From JAYPAN01 sp038123715 (lineage in GTDB: Bacteria; Pseudomonadota; Alphaproteobacteria; RS24): a DNA stretch of 25,887 nt. This document shows, in pieces, positions 1-8,577 of the stretch; within the stretch, counting starts at the first letter, position 1, and each line of letters opens with the position of its first letter. The DNA is taken from positions 1 to 25,887 of the forward strand of contig JAYPAN010000023.1 of the NCBI GenBank assembly GCA_038123715.1, in the 5' to 3' direction. The notes under the pieces were generated by a model. It did not search any database. It was not told where the DNA came from and saw only the letters and a list, made by a program, of their open reading frames with translations. The position numbers and the translations under genes were made by a program.

Positions 1-1
1 C

Positions 2-514
2 AAGCAAAGCTGGCACGGGCTTCGCGATGCGGCGCTGCTGCTGCTGCTCTACGGGACGGGCTTGCGAATTGCCGAGGCATTGCAATTAAACGCCGGCGAT
101 TGGCCGGCGCGCGCTGAGGCTGGCTTGCAGGTGATGGGCAAGGGTGGCAAGGCGCGCCATGTGCCGCTGCTGCCCATCATCCATCAGGCCATGCAGGATT
201 ATCTGGCGGCTCTACCTTTCGACCAGACAGAAAATGCGCCGCTGTTTCGCGCCGCGCGCGGGGGGCGGCAAAGCGCAAGACAGGTTCAGTCTATGATGGC
301 GGCGCATAGGCGCGCGCTCAACCTGCCCGACAGTGTGACGCCCCATGCGCTGCGCCACAGCTTTGCCAGCCATTTGCTGGCCGCCGGTGGCGATTTGCGA
401 ACCATTCAGGAATTGCTCGGCCACGCGCAACTTTCTTCGACGCAAATCTATACGCAAGTGGACGCGCAAAGCCTGCTCGAGACTTACAATAAAGCCCACC
501 CCCGCGCGAGGTAG
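2..514 (+). CDS. xerC: Tyrosine recombinase XerC, 3' part (5' end outside window)
   Basis: Site-specific tyrosine recombinase that, with XerD, resolves chromosome dimers at dif. The reading frame is open from the first bases, so the N-terminal core-binding domain and start lie to the left; 170 residues of the catalytic domain are visible. Seen: the first catalytic Arg in GTGLRIAEAL (codon near 65), the Lys of the beta-hairpin in GKGGKARHVPL, the HALRHSFASHLL box (His and second Arg), the LLGHAQLSSTQIYTQV box with the second His and the nucleophilic Tyr, and the family-typical end AHPRAR. A short internal TTG start at 62 is not the real start because the upstream codons encode the conserved helix RDAALLLLLYGTG. 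It is convergent with lpdA. XerD or another chromosomal recombinase is the alternative, but the sequence and its place beside lpdA favour XerC. Confidence 0.88.
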   Translation, partial: KQSWHGLRDAALLLLLYGTGLRIAEALQLNAGDWPARAEAGLQVMGKGGKARHVPLLPIIHQAMQDYLAALPFDQTENAPLFRAARGGRQSARQVQSMMAAHRRALNLPDSVTPHALRHSFASHLLAAGGDLRTIQELLGHAQLSSTQIYTQVDAQSLLETYNKAHPRAR

Positions 515-678
515 GGGGGTTAACTTTTCGGTGGGTCATATTCCGGCGGCCGCGTGATGGTTTTGCCCCCAGCGGTGACCGCTTTGGGTAAAAGGCTATC
601 TGCTACATGCTGCCGCGTAATCTGCTCGAAATCATCAGCATCCCGAATTTGTCGGGTGAGCGAAAGTTAATCCCCCTA
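512..678. repeat. Intergenic segment bounded by ~16-bp inverted repeats (MITE-like?)
   Basis: The left arm at 512-527 reads TAGGGGGGTTAACTTT. The right arm, read on the minus strand from 678 to 663, is TAGGGGGATTAACTTT, which is 15 of 16 identical and followed in both by (T)CG. The first three bases of each arm are the stop codons of xerC and lpdA. Each arm begins with TA, which would fit a TA target duplication around a 163-bp insert, as in small elements mobilised by IS630/mariner-type transposases. The interior has no ORF. It could equally be a coincidental or transcription-termination structure formed between convergent genes. Only one copy is present in this window, so mobility is inference. 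Confidence 0.4.
566..588. terminator. Candidate hairpin between convergent xerC and lpdA
   Basis: AGCGG (571-575), loop TGA, CCGCT (579-583), extended across a 2x2 mismatch by CCC (566-568) and GGG (586-588). It lies between two convergent genes, where a bidirectional terminator is expected. Neither strand has a U-run after the stem, so Rho-independent termination is doubtful. A second small stem, CCCGA/TCGGG, lies at 642-656. Confidence 0.25.
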
Positions 679-2103
679 CATATGCAGGGCGCGGTTATCG
701 ACGGCGAGGGCGGCTTCCTTCACCGCTTCGGTGAGGGTTGGGTGGGCGTGGCAGGTGCGCGCAATATCTTCCGCGCTGGCTGAAAACTCCATCGCCACGG
801 CGGCTTCGGCAATCATGTCGCCGGCCTGTGCGCCGAGAATATGCACGCCCAAAACGCGGTCGGTCTTGGCATCAGCCAGTATTTTCACAAAGCCGTCTGT
901 CGTGCCATTCACCTTGGCGCGGCCATTGGCCATGAAGGGAAACTTGCCGACCACATAGGCCGTGCCGGCTTCTTTCAGCTCTTCTTCCGACTTGCCGACC
1001 CAAGCCACTTCCGGCGCGGTATATATGACGCCGGGAATGACATCATAATTGACATGCGCCGGTTTGCCAGCCAAATGCTCAGCCAGCGCGACGCCCTCAT
1101 CTTCCGCCTTATGCGCCAGCATCGGCCCGGCAATGGCATCGCCAATCGCATAAATGCCATCAACCGAGCTTTTGAAATGCGCGTCGGTTTCCACCCGACC
1201 GGCTTGGTCTTGTTTCACGCCCAGCGCCTCCAGCCCCAGCCCCGCCGTATAGGGGCGGCGGCCAATCGCCACCAGCACGCGGTCGGCGGTCAGCGTTTCT
1301 TCATCGCCCGCGCCACTGGCCGGAGCCACACTGACTTTAACTTGCGTCTTTTGCGCCACCGCACCGGTGACTTTTGTGCCGAGCTTGAATTTAATGCCCT
1401 GCTTTTGCAGCACACGCTGGAATTGCTTGGCCAGCTCGGCATCCACGCCGGGGGTGATGCGGTCAAGAAACTCAACCACCGTCACTTCCGCGCCAAGCCG
1501 CCGCCAGACCGAGCCAAGCTCCAGCCCGATAATGCCAGCACCGACAATCAGCAAATGTTTCGGCACATCGGGCAGTTCCAGCGCGCCGGTGGAGGAGACA
1601 ATGCGGTCTTCGTCAATCTCAATGCCGGGCAGCGGCGTCACTTCCGAGCCGGTGGCAATGACAATGTTTTTGGCGGTTAAGGGGCGGGTGCTGCCATCGG
1701 GCAAGGCCACGGCCACTTGACCGGCCGCTTCAATGCGCGCCTCGCCGATAATTTCCTCGACCTTGTTCTTCTTCAAAAGAAAAGTGACGCCTTGCGTATT
1801 GCCGTCAATGCCGTCTTGCTTATAGGCCATCATTTTTTTCAAATCGACTTTCACCGTGCCGACCGAAATGCCCATCGCCTCGGCATGTTTGGTCTCTTCC
1901 AGCACTTCGGAAGCGTGCAGCAGCGCCTTGGACGGGATGCACCCAACATTCAGGCATGTGCCGCCGGGCGCACCGCGCTTGTCGATACAGGCTACTTTCA
2001 GCCCCAATTGCGCCGCGCGAATGGCACAGACATAACCGCCCGGCCCGGCACCAATCACCACAAGGTCGAAATTATCATTGCTGTTTTGGCTCATTTGGCT
2101 CAT
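676..2103 (-). CDS. lpdA: Dihydrolipoyl dehydrogenase (E3)
   Basis: FAD flavoprotein that reoxidises dihydrolipoyl groups on the E2 subunit and reduces NAD+. The 475 residues match the family length. Seen: FAD-binding GAGPGGY (about 18-24), the redox disulfide in CLNVGC (Cys50, Cys55), the NAD-binding GAGIIGLELG, the second FAD motif AIGDAIAGPMLAHKAEDEG, and the C-terminal HxHPT...E pair (His454, Glu459) that forms the active-site base of the partner subunit. ATG at 2103 is preceded by AAGGAG at good spacing; a second ATG three codons later lacks that spacing. It starts 21 bp after the sucB stop, so it is probably the dedicated E3 of the 2-oxoglutarate dehydrogenase complex; sharing with pyruvate dehydrogenase cannot be excluded. 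It is the last gene of the suc run. Confidence 0.97.
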   Translation of the reverse strand: MSQMSQNSNDNFDLVVIGAGPGGYVCAIRAAQLGLKVACIDKRGAPGGTCLNVGCIPSKALLHASEVLEETKHAEAMGISVGTVKVDLKKMMAYKQDGIDGNTQGVTFLLKKNKVEEIIGEARIEAAGQVAVALPDGSTRPLTAKNIVIATGSEVTPLPGIEIDEDRIVSSTGALELPDVPKHLLIVGAGIIGLELGSVWRRLGAEVTVVEFLDRITPGVDAELAKQFQRVLQKQGIKFKLGTKVTGAVAQKTQVKVSVAPASGAGDEETLTADRVLVAIGRRPYTAGLGLEALGVKQDQAGRVETDAHFKSSVDGIYAIGDAIAGPMLAHKAEDEGVALAEHLAGKPAHVNYDVIPGVIYTAPEVAWVGKSEEELKEAGTAYVVGKFPFMANGRAKVNGTTDGFVKILADAKTDRVLGVHILGAQAGDMIAEAAVAMEFSASAEDIARTCHAHPTLTEAVKEAALAVDNRALHM

Positions 2104-2124
2104 CTGGCTCCTTCTGCCTGGCGT

Positions 2125-3345
2125 TTATATATCGAGCAGCAGGCGTTCGGGTGCTTCCAGACACTCCTTCACCCGCACCAAAAATGTCACCGCTTCCTTG
2201 CCATCGACAATGCGGTGGTCATAAGACAGCGCCAGATACATCATCGGGCGCACCGCCACTTCGCCATTGACGACGACCGGGCGGTCTTGAATTTTATGCA
2301 TGCCGAGAATCCCGCTTTGCGGCATGTTCAAAATCGGCGTGCTCATCAGCGAGCCATAAACGCCGCCATTGGAAATGGTGAATGTGCCGCCCTGCAAATC
2401 TTCAATCGCCAGCTTACCGTCCCGCGCCTTGCGCCCCATATCGCCAATCGTCTGCTCAATTTGCGCCAGACCCATATTCTGCACATCGCGCAGCACCGGC
2501 ACGACCAGCCCTTTTTCCGTGCCAACGGCAACGCCCATATTGACATAGTTTTTATAGATGATTTCATCTTCGGCAATTTCCGCATTGACGGCGGGAATCT
2601 CATGCAAAGCGGTGACACAGGCGCGGGCAAAAAAGCCCATAAAGCCAAGCCGCACACCATATTTCTGCTCAAACAAATCCTTATAGTCGCGCCGCAATTG
2701 CATCAGCGCGCCCATATCGACCTCATTGAAAGTGGTCAGCTGGGCGGCGGTATTTTGCGATTCCTTCAGCCGCGCGGCAATAGTTTTACGCAAGCGGGTC
2801 ATTTTCACCCGTTCCTCGCGCACACCCGGCGCGCTGTTATTGGCCAGAACCGACCCCAATTTCGCCGTGCCGCTTTCCATCGCCTGCACCACATCGGCCT
2901 TGGTCACGCGACCGCCCTTGCCAGTGCCGTCAATCGCGCCGGCGTCGAGTTTATGCTCTTCCACCATGCGGCGCACGGCGGGCGACAAATCAGCGTCAGC
3001 CGCTTTTGCTTCGGGTGTTTCGGGTGTCTTTTCCTCTACTTTTTCAGGTGCTTGTTCTTGTGCTTTTTCTTGTGCGGGGGCGGCAGCTTCTGGTGCAGGC
3101 GCGCCTTCGCCCTCAGCGATTGAGCCAAGCAGCGCGCCCACTTCAACCGTCGCGCCTTCCTCGGCCAGCACTTCGCTCAGCACACCGGCACTTTGCGCCG
3201 GCACTTCAATCGTCACCTTATCGGTTTCCAATTCGCAAAGCGGCTCATCCATCGCCACCGCATCGCCGGGCTTTTTATACCATTGTGCAATCGTCGCCTC
3301 GGTAATTGACTCACCGAGGGTGGGAACGCGGATTTCATTGCTCAT
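2125..3345 (-). CDS. sucB: 2-oxoglutarate dehydrogenase E2 (dihydrolipoyllysine-residue succinyltransferase)
   Basis: Core of the 2-oxoglutarate dehydrogenase complex; it transfers the succinyl group from lipoate to CoA. There are 406 residues in the usual order. A single lipoyl domain (about 2-77) has the lipoylated Lys43 in ETDKVTIEV. A flexible linker rich in Ala, Pro, Glu and Lys spans about 78-117. The peripheral subunit-binding domain (about 119-155) contains SPAVRRMVEEH and GKGGRVTKADV. The acyltransferase domain ends with SYDHRIVDGKEA, holding catalytic His377 and Asp381. ATG at 3345 follows GGAG by six bases. The gene lies 19 bp after sucA and 21 bp before lpdA, so E1-E2-E3 are encoded together. 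The single lipoyl domain and the sucA neighbour argue for SucB over the pyruvate or branched-chain E2. Confidence 0.97.
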   Translation of the reverse strand: MSNEIRVPTLGESITEATIAQWYKKPGDAVAMDEPLCELETDKVTIEVPAQSAGVLSEVLAEEGATVEVGALLGSIAEGEGAPAPEAAAPAQEKAQEQAPEKVEEKTPETPEAKAADADLSPAVRRMVEEHKLDAGAIDGTGKGGRVTKADVVQAMESGTAKLGSVLANNSAPGVREERVKMTRLRKTIAARLKESQNTAAQLTTFNEVDMGALMQLRRDYKDLFEQKYGVRLGFMGFFARACVTALHEIPAVNAEIAEDEIIYKNYVNMGVAVGTEKGLVVPVLRDVQNMGLAQIEQTIGDMGRKARDGKLAIEDLQGGTFTISNGGVYGSLMSTPILNMPQSGILGMHKIQDRPVVVNGEVAVRPMMYLALSYDHRIVDGKEAVTFLVRVKECLEAPERLLLDI

Positions 3346-3364
3346 TGCAGTCTCCAGAGGGGCA

Positions 3365-6346
3365 TCAGTCTATCGGATTGGTCAGCGCATCGGCCAGCAA
3401 TTTGGCGCGCTCTTGCAAATGGCGGCTCATCAGGCCAGTGGCGGTAGAGGCGGTGGAACGCCGCCCGGCATAGGCCGGACGTGTGTGCTTGGCACCCAAA
3501 TCTATCAGCGTATCTTCCAGCTCCGGCTCAACATGGCTCCACGCACCCATATTGCGCGGCTCCTCCTGACACCACACCATTTCGGCATGCGCCAGCGTCT
3601 CAAGCTCGGCCATAAGCGGGCCTTTCGGGAACGGGTAAAGCTGCTCCAACCGGATGATATAGACATCGTCAATGCCCGCTTCCTCGCGCGCTTCGAGCAG
3701 GTCAAAATAGACTTTGCCCGAACACAAAACAACGCGGCGGATATTCTTGGCCGGTTTCAGCGTGCCGCCAAGGCGGGTATCAGCGTCATCCCACAACACG
3801 CGGTGGAAAGTCGAACCGGTCTCCATCTCGGCCAAAGTCGAGACGCATTTTTTATGGCGCAGCAATGATTTCGGCGTCATCAGCACCAATGGCTTGCGGA
3901 AATTGCGCTTTAACTGGCGGCGCAGAATATGGAAATAATTGGCCGGTGTGGTGCAATTGGAGACTTGCATATTCTCCTCGGCACATAATTGCAAATAACG
4001 CTCCAGCCGCGCCGAGCTATGCTCCGGCCCCTGCCCCTCATAACCATGCGGCAAAAGCATAACCAGCCCCGACATACGCAGCCATTTAATCTCGCCCGAT
4101 GAAATAAACTGGTCGATAATCACCTGCGCACCATTGGCGAAATCACCAAATTGCGCTTCCCACATAACCAGCGCATTCGGCTCAGCCAGCGAATAGCCAT
4201 ATTCAAAGCCCAAAACCGCCGCTTCCGACAACATGGAATTGACCACTTCAAAACCGGCCTGCCCGTCGCTGATATGGTCAAGCGGGCGGTAGCGCTTTTC
4301 GGTTTGCTGGTCTGTCCAGACCGAATGGCGTTGCGAGAATGTGCCGCGCTCGCTGTCCTGCCCCGACAGGCGCACCGGATAGCCTTCATGCAACAAGCTG
4401 CCAAAGGCCAGCGCCTCCGCCGTCGCCCAGTCAAAACCCTGTCCGGTTTCAAACATGTCGCGCTTGGCTTTCATCTGGCGTTGCAGGGCGCGGTGCTGGT
4501 TAAAGCCTTCCGGCACATGGCTCAAGGCCGCGCCGATTTTCTGCAAAATATCGGCCTCAACACCGGTATCGCCGCGAATAATTGCATCCGCCGCGTCGCC
4601 ATGCTTGCGCTCCAGCCCCGACCATTTACCGTCCAGCCAATCGGCCTTGTTCGGCTTATAGCCATTGGCTTCCTCAAAAGCGGCATCCAGCGTCGCGCGA
4701 TAATCGGCGCGAATAGCGTCCACCTCCGCCTCGCTAACCAGACCTTCACTGACCAAACGGCGGGCATATTGCGTCGCCACAGTCTCATGCTTGCCGATTT
4801 TATTATACATATGCGGCTGGGTGAAAGCCGGTTCATCACCCTCATTATGGCCGAAGCGGCGATAGCAGAACATGTCTATCACCACCGGCTTCAAAAATTT
4901 CTGGCGGAACTCGGTCGCCACTTTGGCGGCATAGACCACAGCTTCCGGGTCGTCGCCATTGACGTGGAAAATCGGCGCTTCAACCATTTTCGCCACATCG
5001 GAGGGATAGGGCGAGGAGCGCGAAAAGCGCGGATTGGTGGTAAAGCCGATTTGATTATTGACGATAAAATGTATCGCGCCGCCAGATTTATGACCGACCA
5101 GACCGGACAGACCAAAACATTCCGCCACAATACCCTGACCGGCAAAGGCCGCATCACCATGCAGCAAAAGCGGTATCACTGTGCTGCGGTCGGCCATAGC
5201 ACGGCTGTCGGTTTTGCTCTGGTCTTGCTTGGCGCGCGCCTTGCCCAGCACGACAGGGTCAACCGCCTCCAAATGCGACGGGTTGGCGGTCAGCGACAAA
5301 TGCACCTTATTGCCGTCAAATTCGCGGTCGGAAGACGCGCCAAGATGGTATTTCACATCGCCGGAGCCTTCAATATCGTCCGGATTGGCCGAGCCGCCCT
5401 TAAACTCATGAAACAGGGCAGTGAAAGGCTTTGCCATCACATTGGTCAGCACATTCAGCCGCCCGCGATGCGGCATGCCAATCACAATATCTTTGACGCC
5501 AAGATTGCCGCCGCGCTTGATAATTTGCTCCAACGCCGGAATCATCGCCTCGCCGCCATCAAGGCCGAAACGCTTAGTGCCGGTATATTTGACGTCGATA
5601 AACTTCTCCAGCCCTTCGGCCTCCACCAGCTTTTGGAAAATCGCTTTCTTGCCTTCGCGGGTAAAGGTGATTTCCTTGTCAGCCCCCTCCACGCGCTCCT
5701 GCAACCAGGCTTTTTCCTCCGGGTCGGAAATATGCATAAACTCAATGGCGAAAGTGCCGCAATATGTGCGGCGCAAAATCGCCAGCATGTCATTAATGCT
5801 CGCTGTTTCAAGCCCCAGCACATAATCGATAAAAATCGGCCGGTCGAAATCTTCCGGCGCAAAGCCATAAGAAGTCGGGTCAAGCTCCGGATGGCTGGCT
5901 GGCGGCTCCAGCCGCAGCGGATCCAAATCGGCAGCCAAATGACCGCGAAAACGATAGGCGCGTATCATCATAATGGCGCGCACCGAATCCAGTGTCGCGG
6001 CGCGCACGGCAGCATCATCGGCGCCGACCATGCGGCTTTGCACTTTTTCGGCCAATGCACCGGCAGAGGGCAAATCTTCAGCCCAATTGCCGTCCAATAC
6101 GGCGGTCATTTCGCCATTTATTGCCGGTGGCCAGTCGCCGCGCTGCCATGATGGGCCGCCCGTGACACCACCAGTACCACCTTCACTTTCCAATGATTGA
6201 AAATAGGCCTGCCAGCTCTCGCCAAGAGTTTTATCGCCAGCGCGAAAACGCTCATAAAGCGCTTCCAGATAAAGAGCATTGGAGCCATCAAGAGACGGTA
6301 TTGCAACGCCGCCCTTGCCAGACTTGCCCGATATATCCTGTGACAT
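3365..6346 (-). CDS. sucA: 2-oxoglutarate dehydrogenase E1
   Basis: Thiamine-diphosphate enzyme that decarboxylates 2-oxoglutarate and succinylates the lipoyl arm of SucB. The 993 residues are slightly longer than the E. coli enzyme but in the normal alphaproteobacterial range. Seen: an N-terminal segment with LYLEALYERF and ESWQAYF (about 26-49), active-site His293 in GMPHRGRLNVL, the ThDP/Mg site GDAAFAGQG (about 397-404) with NNQIGFTT (about 429-436), and the transketolase-like C-terminal half with LLPHGYEGQGPEHSSARLER. ATG at 6346 follows GGAAGGA. It is 91 bp downstream of sucD, the widest gap in the suc run. That gap holds a perfect 14-bp dyad (6394-6407), so separate regulation or an internal promoter is possible. 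Confidence 0.97.
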   Translation of the reverse strand: MSQDISGKSGKGGVAIPSLDGSNALYLEALYERFRAGDKTLGESWQAYFQSLESEGGTGGVTGGPSWQRGDWPPAINGEMTAVLDGNWAEDLPSAGALAEKVQSRMVGADDAAVRAATLDSVRAIMMIRAYRFRGHLAADLDPLRLEPPASHPELDPTSYGFAPEDFDRPIFIDYVLGLETASINDMLAILRRTYCGTFAIEFMHISDPEEKAWLQERVEGADKEITFTREGKKAIFQKLVEAEGLEKFIDVKYTGTKRFGLDGGEAMIPALEQIIKRGGNLGVKDIVIGMPHRGRLNVLTNVMAKPFTALFHEFKGGSANPDDIEGSGDVKYHLGASSDREFDGNKVHLSLTANPSHLEAVDPVVLGKARAKQDQSKTDSRAMADRSTVIPLLLHGDAAFAGQGIVAECFGLSGLVGHKSGGAIHFIVNNQIGFTTNPRFSRSSPYPSDVAKMVEAPIFHVNGDDPEAVVYAAKVATEFRQKFLKPVVIDMFCYRRFGHNEGDEPAFTQPHMYNKIGKHETVATQYARRLVSEGLVSEAEVDAIRADYRATLDAAFEEANGYKPNKADWLDGKWSGLERKHGDAADAIIRGDTGVEADILQKIGAALSHVPEGFNQHRALQRQMKAKRDMFETGQGFDWATAEALAFGSLLHEGYPVRLSGQDSERGTFSQRHSVWTDQQTEKRYRPLDHISDGQAGFEVVNSMLSEAAVLGFEYGYSLAEPNALVMWEAQFGDFANGAQVIIDQFISSGEIKWLRMSGLVMLLPHGYEGQGPEHSSARLERYLQLCAEENMQVSNCTTPANYFHILRRQLKRNFRKPLVLMTPKSLLRHKKCVSTLAEMETGSTFHRVLWDDADTRLGGTLKPAKNIRRVVLCSGKVYFDLLEAREEAGIDDVYIIRLEQLYPFPKGPLMAELETLAHAEMVWCQEEPRNMGAWSHVEPELEDTLIDLGAKHTRPAYAGRRSTASTATGLMSRHLQERAKLLADALTNPID

Positions 6347-6393
6347 ACTGTCCTTCCGGTTTATCAGTCACCACGTCATTCAAGACACTAGAC

Positions 6394-6407
6394 CAATTTA
6401 CAAATTG
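6394..6407. promoter_or_regulatory. Perfect dyad in sucD-sucA gap, possible operator
   Basis: CAATTT-AC-AAATTG is a perfect 6-2-6 inverted repeat in the 91-bp gap, about 48-61 bp upstream of the sucA ATG. The surrounding gap is A/T-richer than its coding neighbours. It has the shape of a dimeric-regulator half-site pair, but I cannot assign a regulator. No convincing -35/-10 pair was found around it. Confidence 0.3.
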
Positions 6408-6437
6408 TGAACACCGTTATCTTGGCAAAAGCCTTAC

Positions 6438-7313
6438 TCAGCCTTGCAGAACCTCAACCAATGTCTTGCCCAAAGCGGCAGGCGATGGCGAGACTGTGAT
6501 ACCGGCTGACCGCATGGCCTCCATTTTATCTTCAGCACCGCCCTTGCCACCGGCAATAATCGCACCGGCATGACCCATGCGCCGCCCCGGAGGCGCGGTG
6601 ACACCGGCGATAAAGCCGACCATTGGTTTTTTCACTTTCGACGCTTTGACCAATTCGGCTGCTTCTTCTTCAGCCGAGCCACCAATTTCGCCAATCATGA
6701 TGATGGATTCGGTTTCCTCATCGCCAAGGAACATTTCCAAGCAATCAATAAAATTCGTGCCATTGACCGGGTCGCCGCCAATGCCGATACAAGTGGACTG
6801 ACCAAGACCGGCGGCGGTTGTTTGCGCCACTGCTTCATAGGTCAGCGTGCCGGAGCGCGACACAATACCGACCGAGCCGCGATTGTGAATATGGCCGGGC
6901 ATAATGCCGATTTTGCACTCGCCGGGGGTAATCACGCCGGGGCAGTTCGGCCCGACAAGGCGCGTATCGGAGCCTTGCAAGGCGCGCTTTACCTTAATCA
7001 TATCGGCTACCGGAATACCTTCGGTAATGCACACGGCCAGCTCAATGCCCGCATCAATCGCCTCAAGAATGGCGTCCGCCGCAAAGGGTGGCGGCACATA
7101 AATGGCGCTGGCTGTCGCACCGGCCTTGTCAACCGCTTCGGCCACTGTGTTGAAAACCGGCAAATCGAGATGGGTTGACCCACCGCGCCCCGGCGTGACC
7201 CCGCCGACCATTTTCGTGCCATAGGCAATCGCCTGCTCGGAGTGGAAAGTGCCTTGGCTGCCGGTAAAGCCCTGACAGATAACTTTGGTGTCCTTATTGA
7301 CCAGAACAGACAT
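6438..7313 (-). CDS. sucD: Succinyl-CoA synthetase, alpha subunit
   Basis: Binds CoA and carries the phosphohistidine intermediate in the reversible succinyl-CoA + NDP + Pi to succinate + NTP + CoA step of the TCA cycle. There are 291 residues, as usual. Seen: the N-terminal CoA-binding Rossmann segment with CQGFTGSQGTFH (about 13-24), GPNCPGVITPGECKIGIMPG (about 121-140), SRSGTLTYE, IGEIGGSAEEEAAE, and the active-site His248 in GHAGAIIAGGKGGAEDKMEAM. Its ATG shares one base with the sucC TAA (TAATG at 7311-7315), so translation is probably coupled and gives equal subunit amounts. sucA follows after 91 bp. Confidence 0.97.
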   Translation of the reverse strand: MSVLVNKDTKVICQGFTGSQGTFHSEQAIAYGTKMVGGVTPGRGGSTHLDLPVFNTVAEAVDKAGATASAIYVPPPFAADAILEAIDAGIELAVCITEGIPVADMIKVKRALQGSDTRLVGPNCPGVITPGECKIGIMPGHIHNRGSVGIVSRSGTLTYEAVAQTTAAGLGQSTCIGIGGDPVNGTNFIDCLEMFLGDEETESIIMIGEIGGSAEEEAAELVKASKVKKPMVGFIAGVTAPPGRRMGHAGAIIAGGKGGAEDKMEAMRSAGITVSPSPAALGKTLVEVLQG

Positions 7314-8482
7314 TATGCACTCTCCTTCACTGCGGCGACGATTTTTTCCGCCGCATCGTCCAAATCATCGGCAGGGATGATGGTCAGACCCGACTCGGCC
7401 ATGATTTTCTTGCCCAAATCAACATTTGTGCCTTCCAGCCGCACCACTAATGGCACGGATAATTCGGTTTCGCGGGCGGCTGCGACAACCCCTTCAGCAA
7501 TCACATCGCAGCGCATAATGCCGCCAAATATATTGACCAAAATGCCTTCCACATTGTCATCCGACAGAATGATTTTGAACGCTTCGGTCACTTTTTCCTT
7601 GGTCGCACCGCCGCCAACATCAAGGAAATTGGCCGGCTCGGCGCCATAAAGTTTAATAATGTCCATTGTCGCCATAGCCAAACCGGCACCATTGACCATG
7701 CAGCCAATTGTGCCATCGAGCTTGATATAGCTGAGGTCAAACTCCGACGCCTTGATTTCCGCCGGGTCTTCCTCGTCCAAATCGCGCAGCGCGACAATCG
7801 CGTCATGGCGATACAGCGCGTTGGAATCAAAATTGACTTTGGCATCAAGGCAAATCAATTGCCCGTCGCCGGTCACCACAAGCGGGTTAATTTCCAGAAG
7901 CGACATATCGGTTTCGACAAAGGCGCGATACAAATTGTTTATCAACGCGCTGGCCTGTTTCACCTGGTCGCCTTCAAGGCCAAGCGCAAAGGCAATCTGG
8001 CGACCATGATGACCGGAAATCCCGCCAGCCGGGTCAACGCTGATGGTCAGGATTTTTTCCGGCGTTTCTGCCGCCACTTCCTCAATATCCATGCCGCCCT
8101 CGGTTGAGGCGATAAAGGAAACCCGCGAGGTGGCGCGGTCAACCAGCGCCGACAAATATAGTTCACGGTCAATATCCGAGCCTTCTTCAATATAGACGCG
8201 CCCGACAATGCGGCCTTCCGGGCCGGTTTGATGGGTCACCAATGTCATGCCCAACATGCGTTCGGCCTCGGCGCGCACCTCATCAATCGACTTGACGACT
8301 TTAACCCCGCCGCCCTTGCCGCGCCCGCCGGCATGAATTTGTGCTTTCACAACCCAGACCGGCCCGCCAAGTTCTTCAGCGACTTTGACCGCCTCATCCG
8401 GTGTGAAGGCCACGCCACCGCGCGGCACAGGCACACCAAATTCGCTCAAGACCTGTTTGGCCTGATATTCGTGGATATTCAT
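7313..8482 (-). CDS. sucC: Succinyl-CoA synthetase, beta subunit
   Basis: ATP-grasp subunit that binds nucleotide and succinate and partners with SucD. The start chosen is ATG at 8482, giving 389 residues (MNIHEYQAKQVLSEFG...), the normal family length. The frame is open upstream to 8563, but those 27 codons have no family similarity and cover a promoter-like sequence (8529-8557). GAGGGG lies just upstream of 8482. Seen: the N-terminal ATP-grasp with KAQIHAGGRGKGGGVKVV, ALVDRATSRVSFIASTEGGMDIEEVA, EINPLVV, DAKVNFDSNALYRH, and the C-terminal CoA-ligase-like domain with GGGATKEKVTEAFK and NIFGGIMRCDVIAEG. It is the first gene of the sucCDAB-lpdA run, separated from the MBL gene upstream by 171 bp. 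Confidence 0.96.
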   Translation of the reverse strand: MNIHEYQAKQVLSEFGVPVPRGGVAFTPDEAVKVAEELGGPVWVVKAQIHAGGRGKGGGVKVVKSIDEVRAEAERMLGMTLVTHQTGPEGRIVGRVYIEEGSDIDRELYLSALVDRATSRVSFIASTEGGMDIEEVAAETPEKILTISVDPAGGISGHHGRQIAFALGLEGDQVKQASALINNLYRAFVETDMSLLEINPLVVTGDGQLICLDAKVNFDSNALYRHDAIVALRDLDEEDPAEIKASEFDLSYIKLDGTIGCMVNGAGLAMATMDIIKLYGAEPANFLDVGGGATKEKVTEAFKIILSDDNVEGILVNIFGGIMRCDVIAEGVVAAARETELSVPLVVRLEGTNVDLGKKIMAESGLTIIPADDLDDAAEKIVAAVKESA

Positions 8483-8528
8483 GAACCCCTCTTTCGTCTG
8501 GATAGAACAAACTGTGCAGATGTGCGGA

Positions 8529-8557
8529 AACCTAGCCCAAGCAGGCGGCGGTCTCAA
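8529..8557 (-). promoter_or_regulatory. Candidate sigma70-type promoter for sucCDAB-lpdA
   Basis: On the minus strand, TTGAGA (8557-8552) and TAGGTT (8534-8529) are separated by 17 bases. That predicts transcription starting about 40 nt upstream of the sucC ATG. Each hexamer has four of six consensus bases, and the spacer is optimal. Its position inside the open frame upstream of sucC supports the 8482 start. Proposed by eye only. Confidence 0.4.
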
Positions 8558-8577
8558 GCCCAAACGAGCTTTGATTT

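Noticed and set aside
2..514. Phage or integron integrase
   Set aside because: Motifs and the C-terminal AHPRAR fit chromosomal XerC, and no attachment site, phage gene or cassette is nearby.
515..675. Small RNA or tRNA in the xerC-lpdA gap
   Set aside because: No cloverleaf, T-loop consensus or terminator with U-run was found; the hairpins there are short.
1717..3123. Long plus-strand ORF opposite lpdA and sucB (468 codons)
   Set aside because: It is antisense to two clear enzymes, has a His/Arg/Asn-rich composition typical of a shadow frame, and matches no family I recognise.
4151..6151. Plus-strand ORF of 666 codons opposite sucA
   Set aside because: Length comes from G+C-biased third codon positions of sucA; the minus strand shows complete OGDH E1 motifs. 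Similar shadows at 841-1680, 9817-11103 and 22521-23966 were rejected for the same reason.
8483..8563. N-terminal extension of sucC
   Set aside because: The 27 extra codons have no family match and cover a promoter-like element; ATG at 8482 has a good ribosome-binding site and gives the standard start MNIHEYQAKQ.
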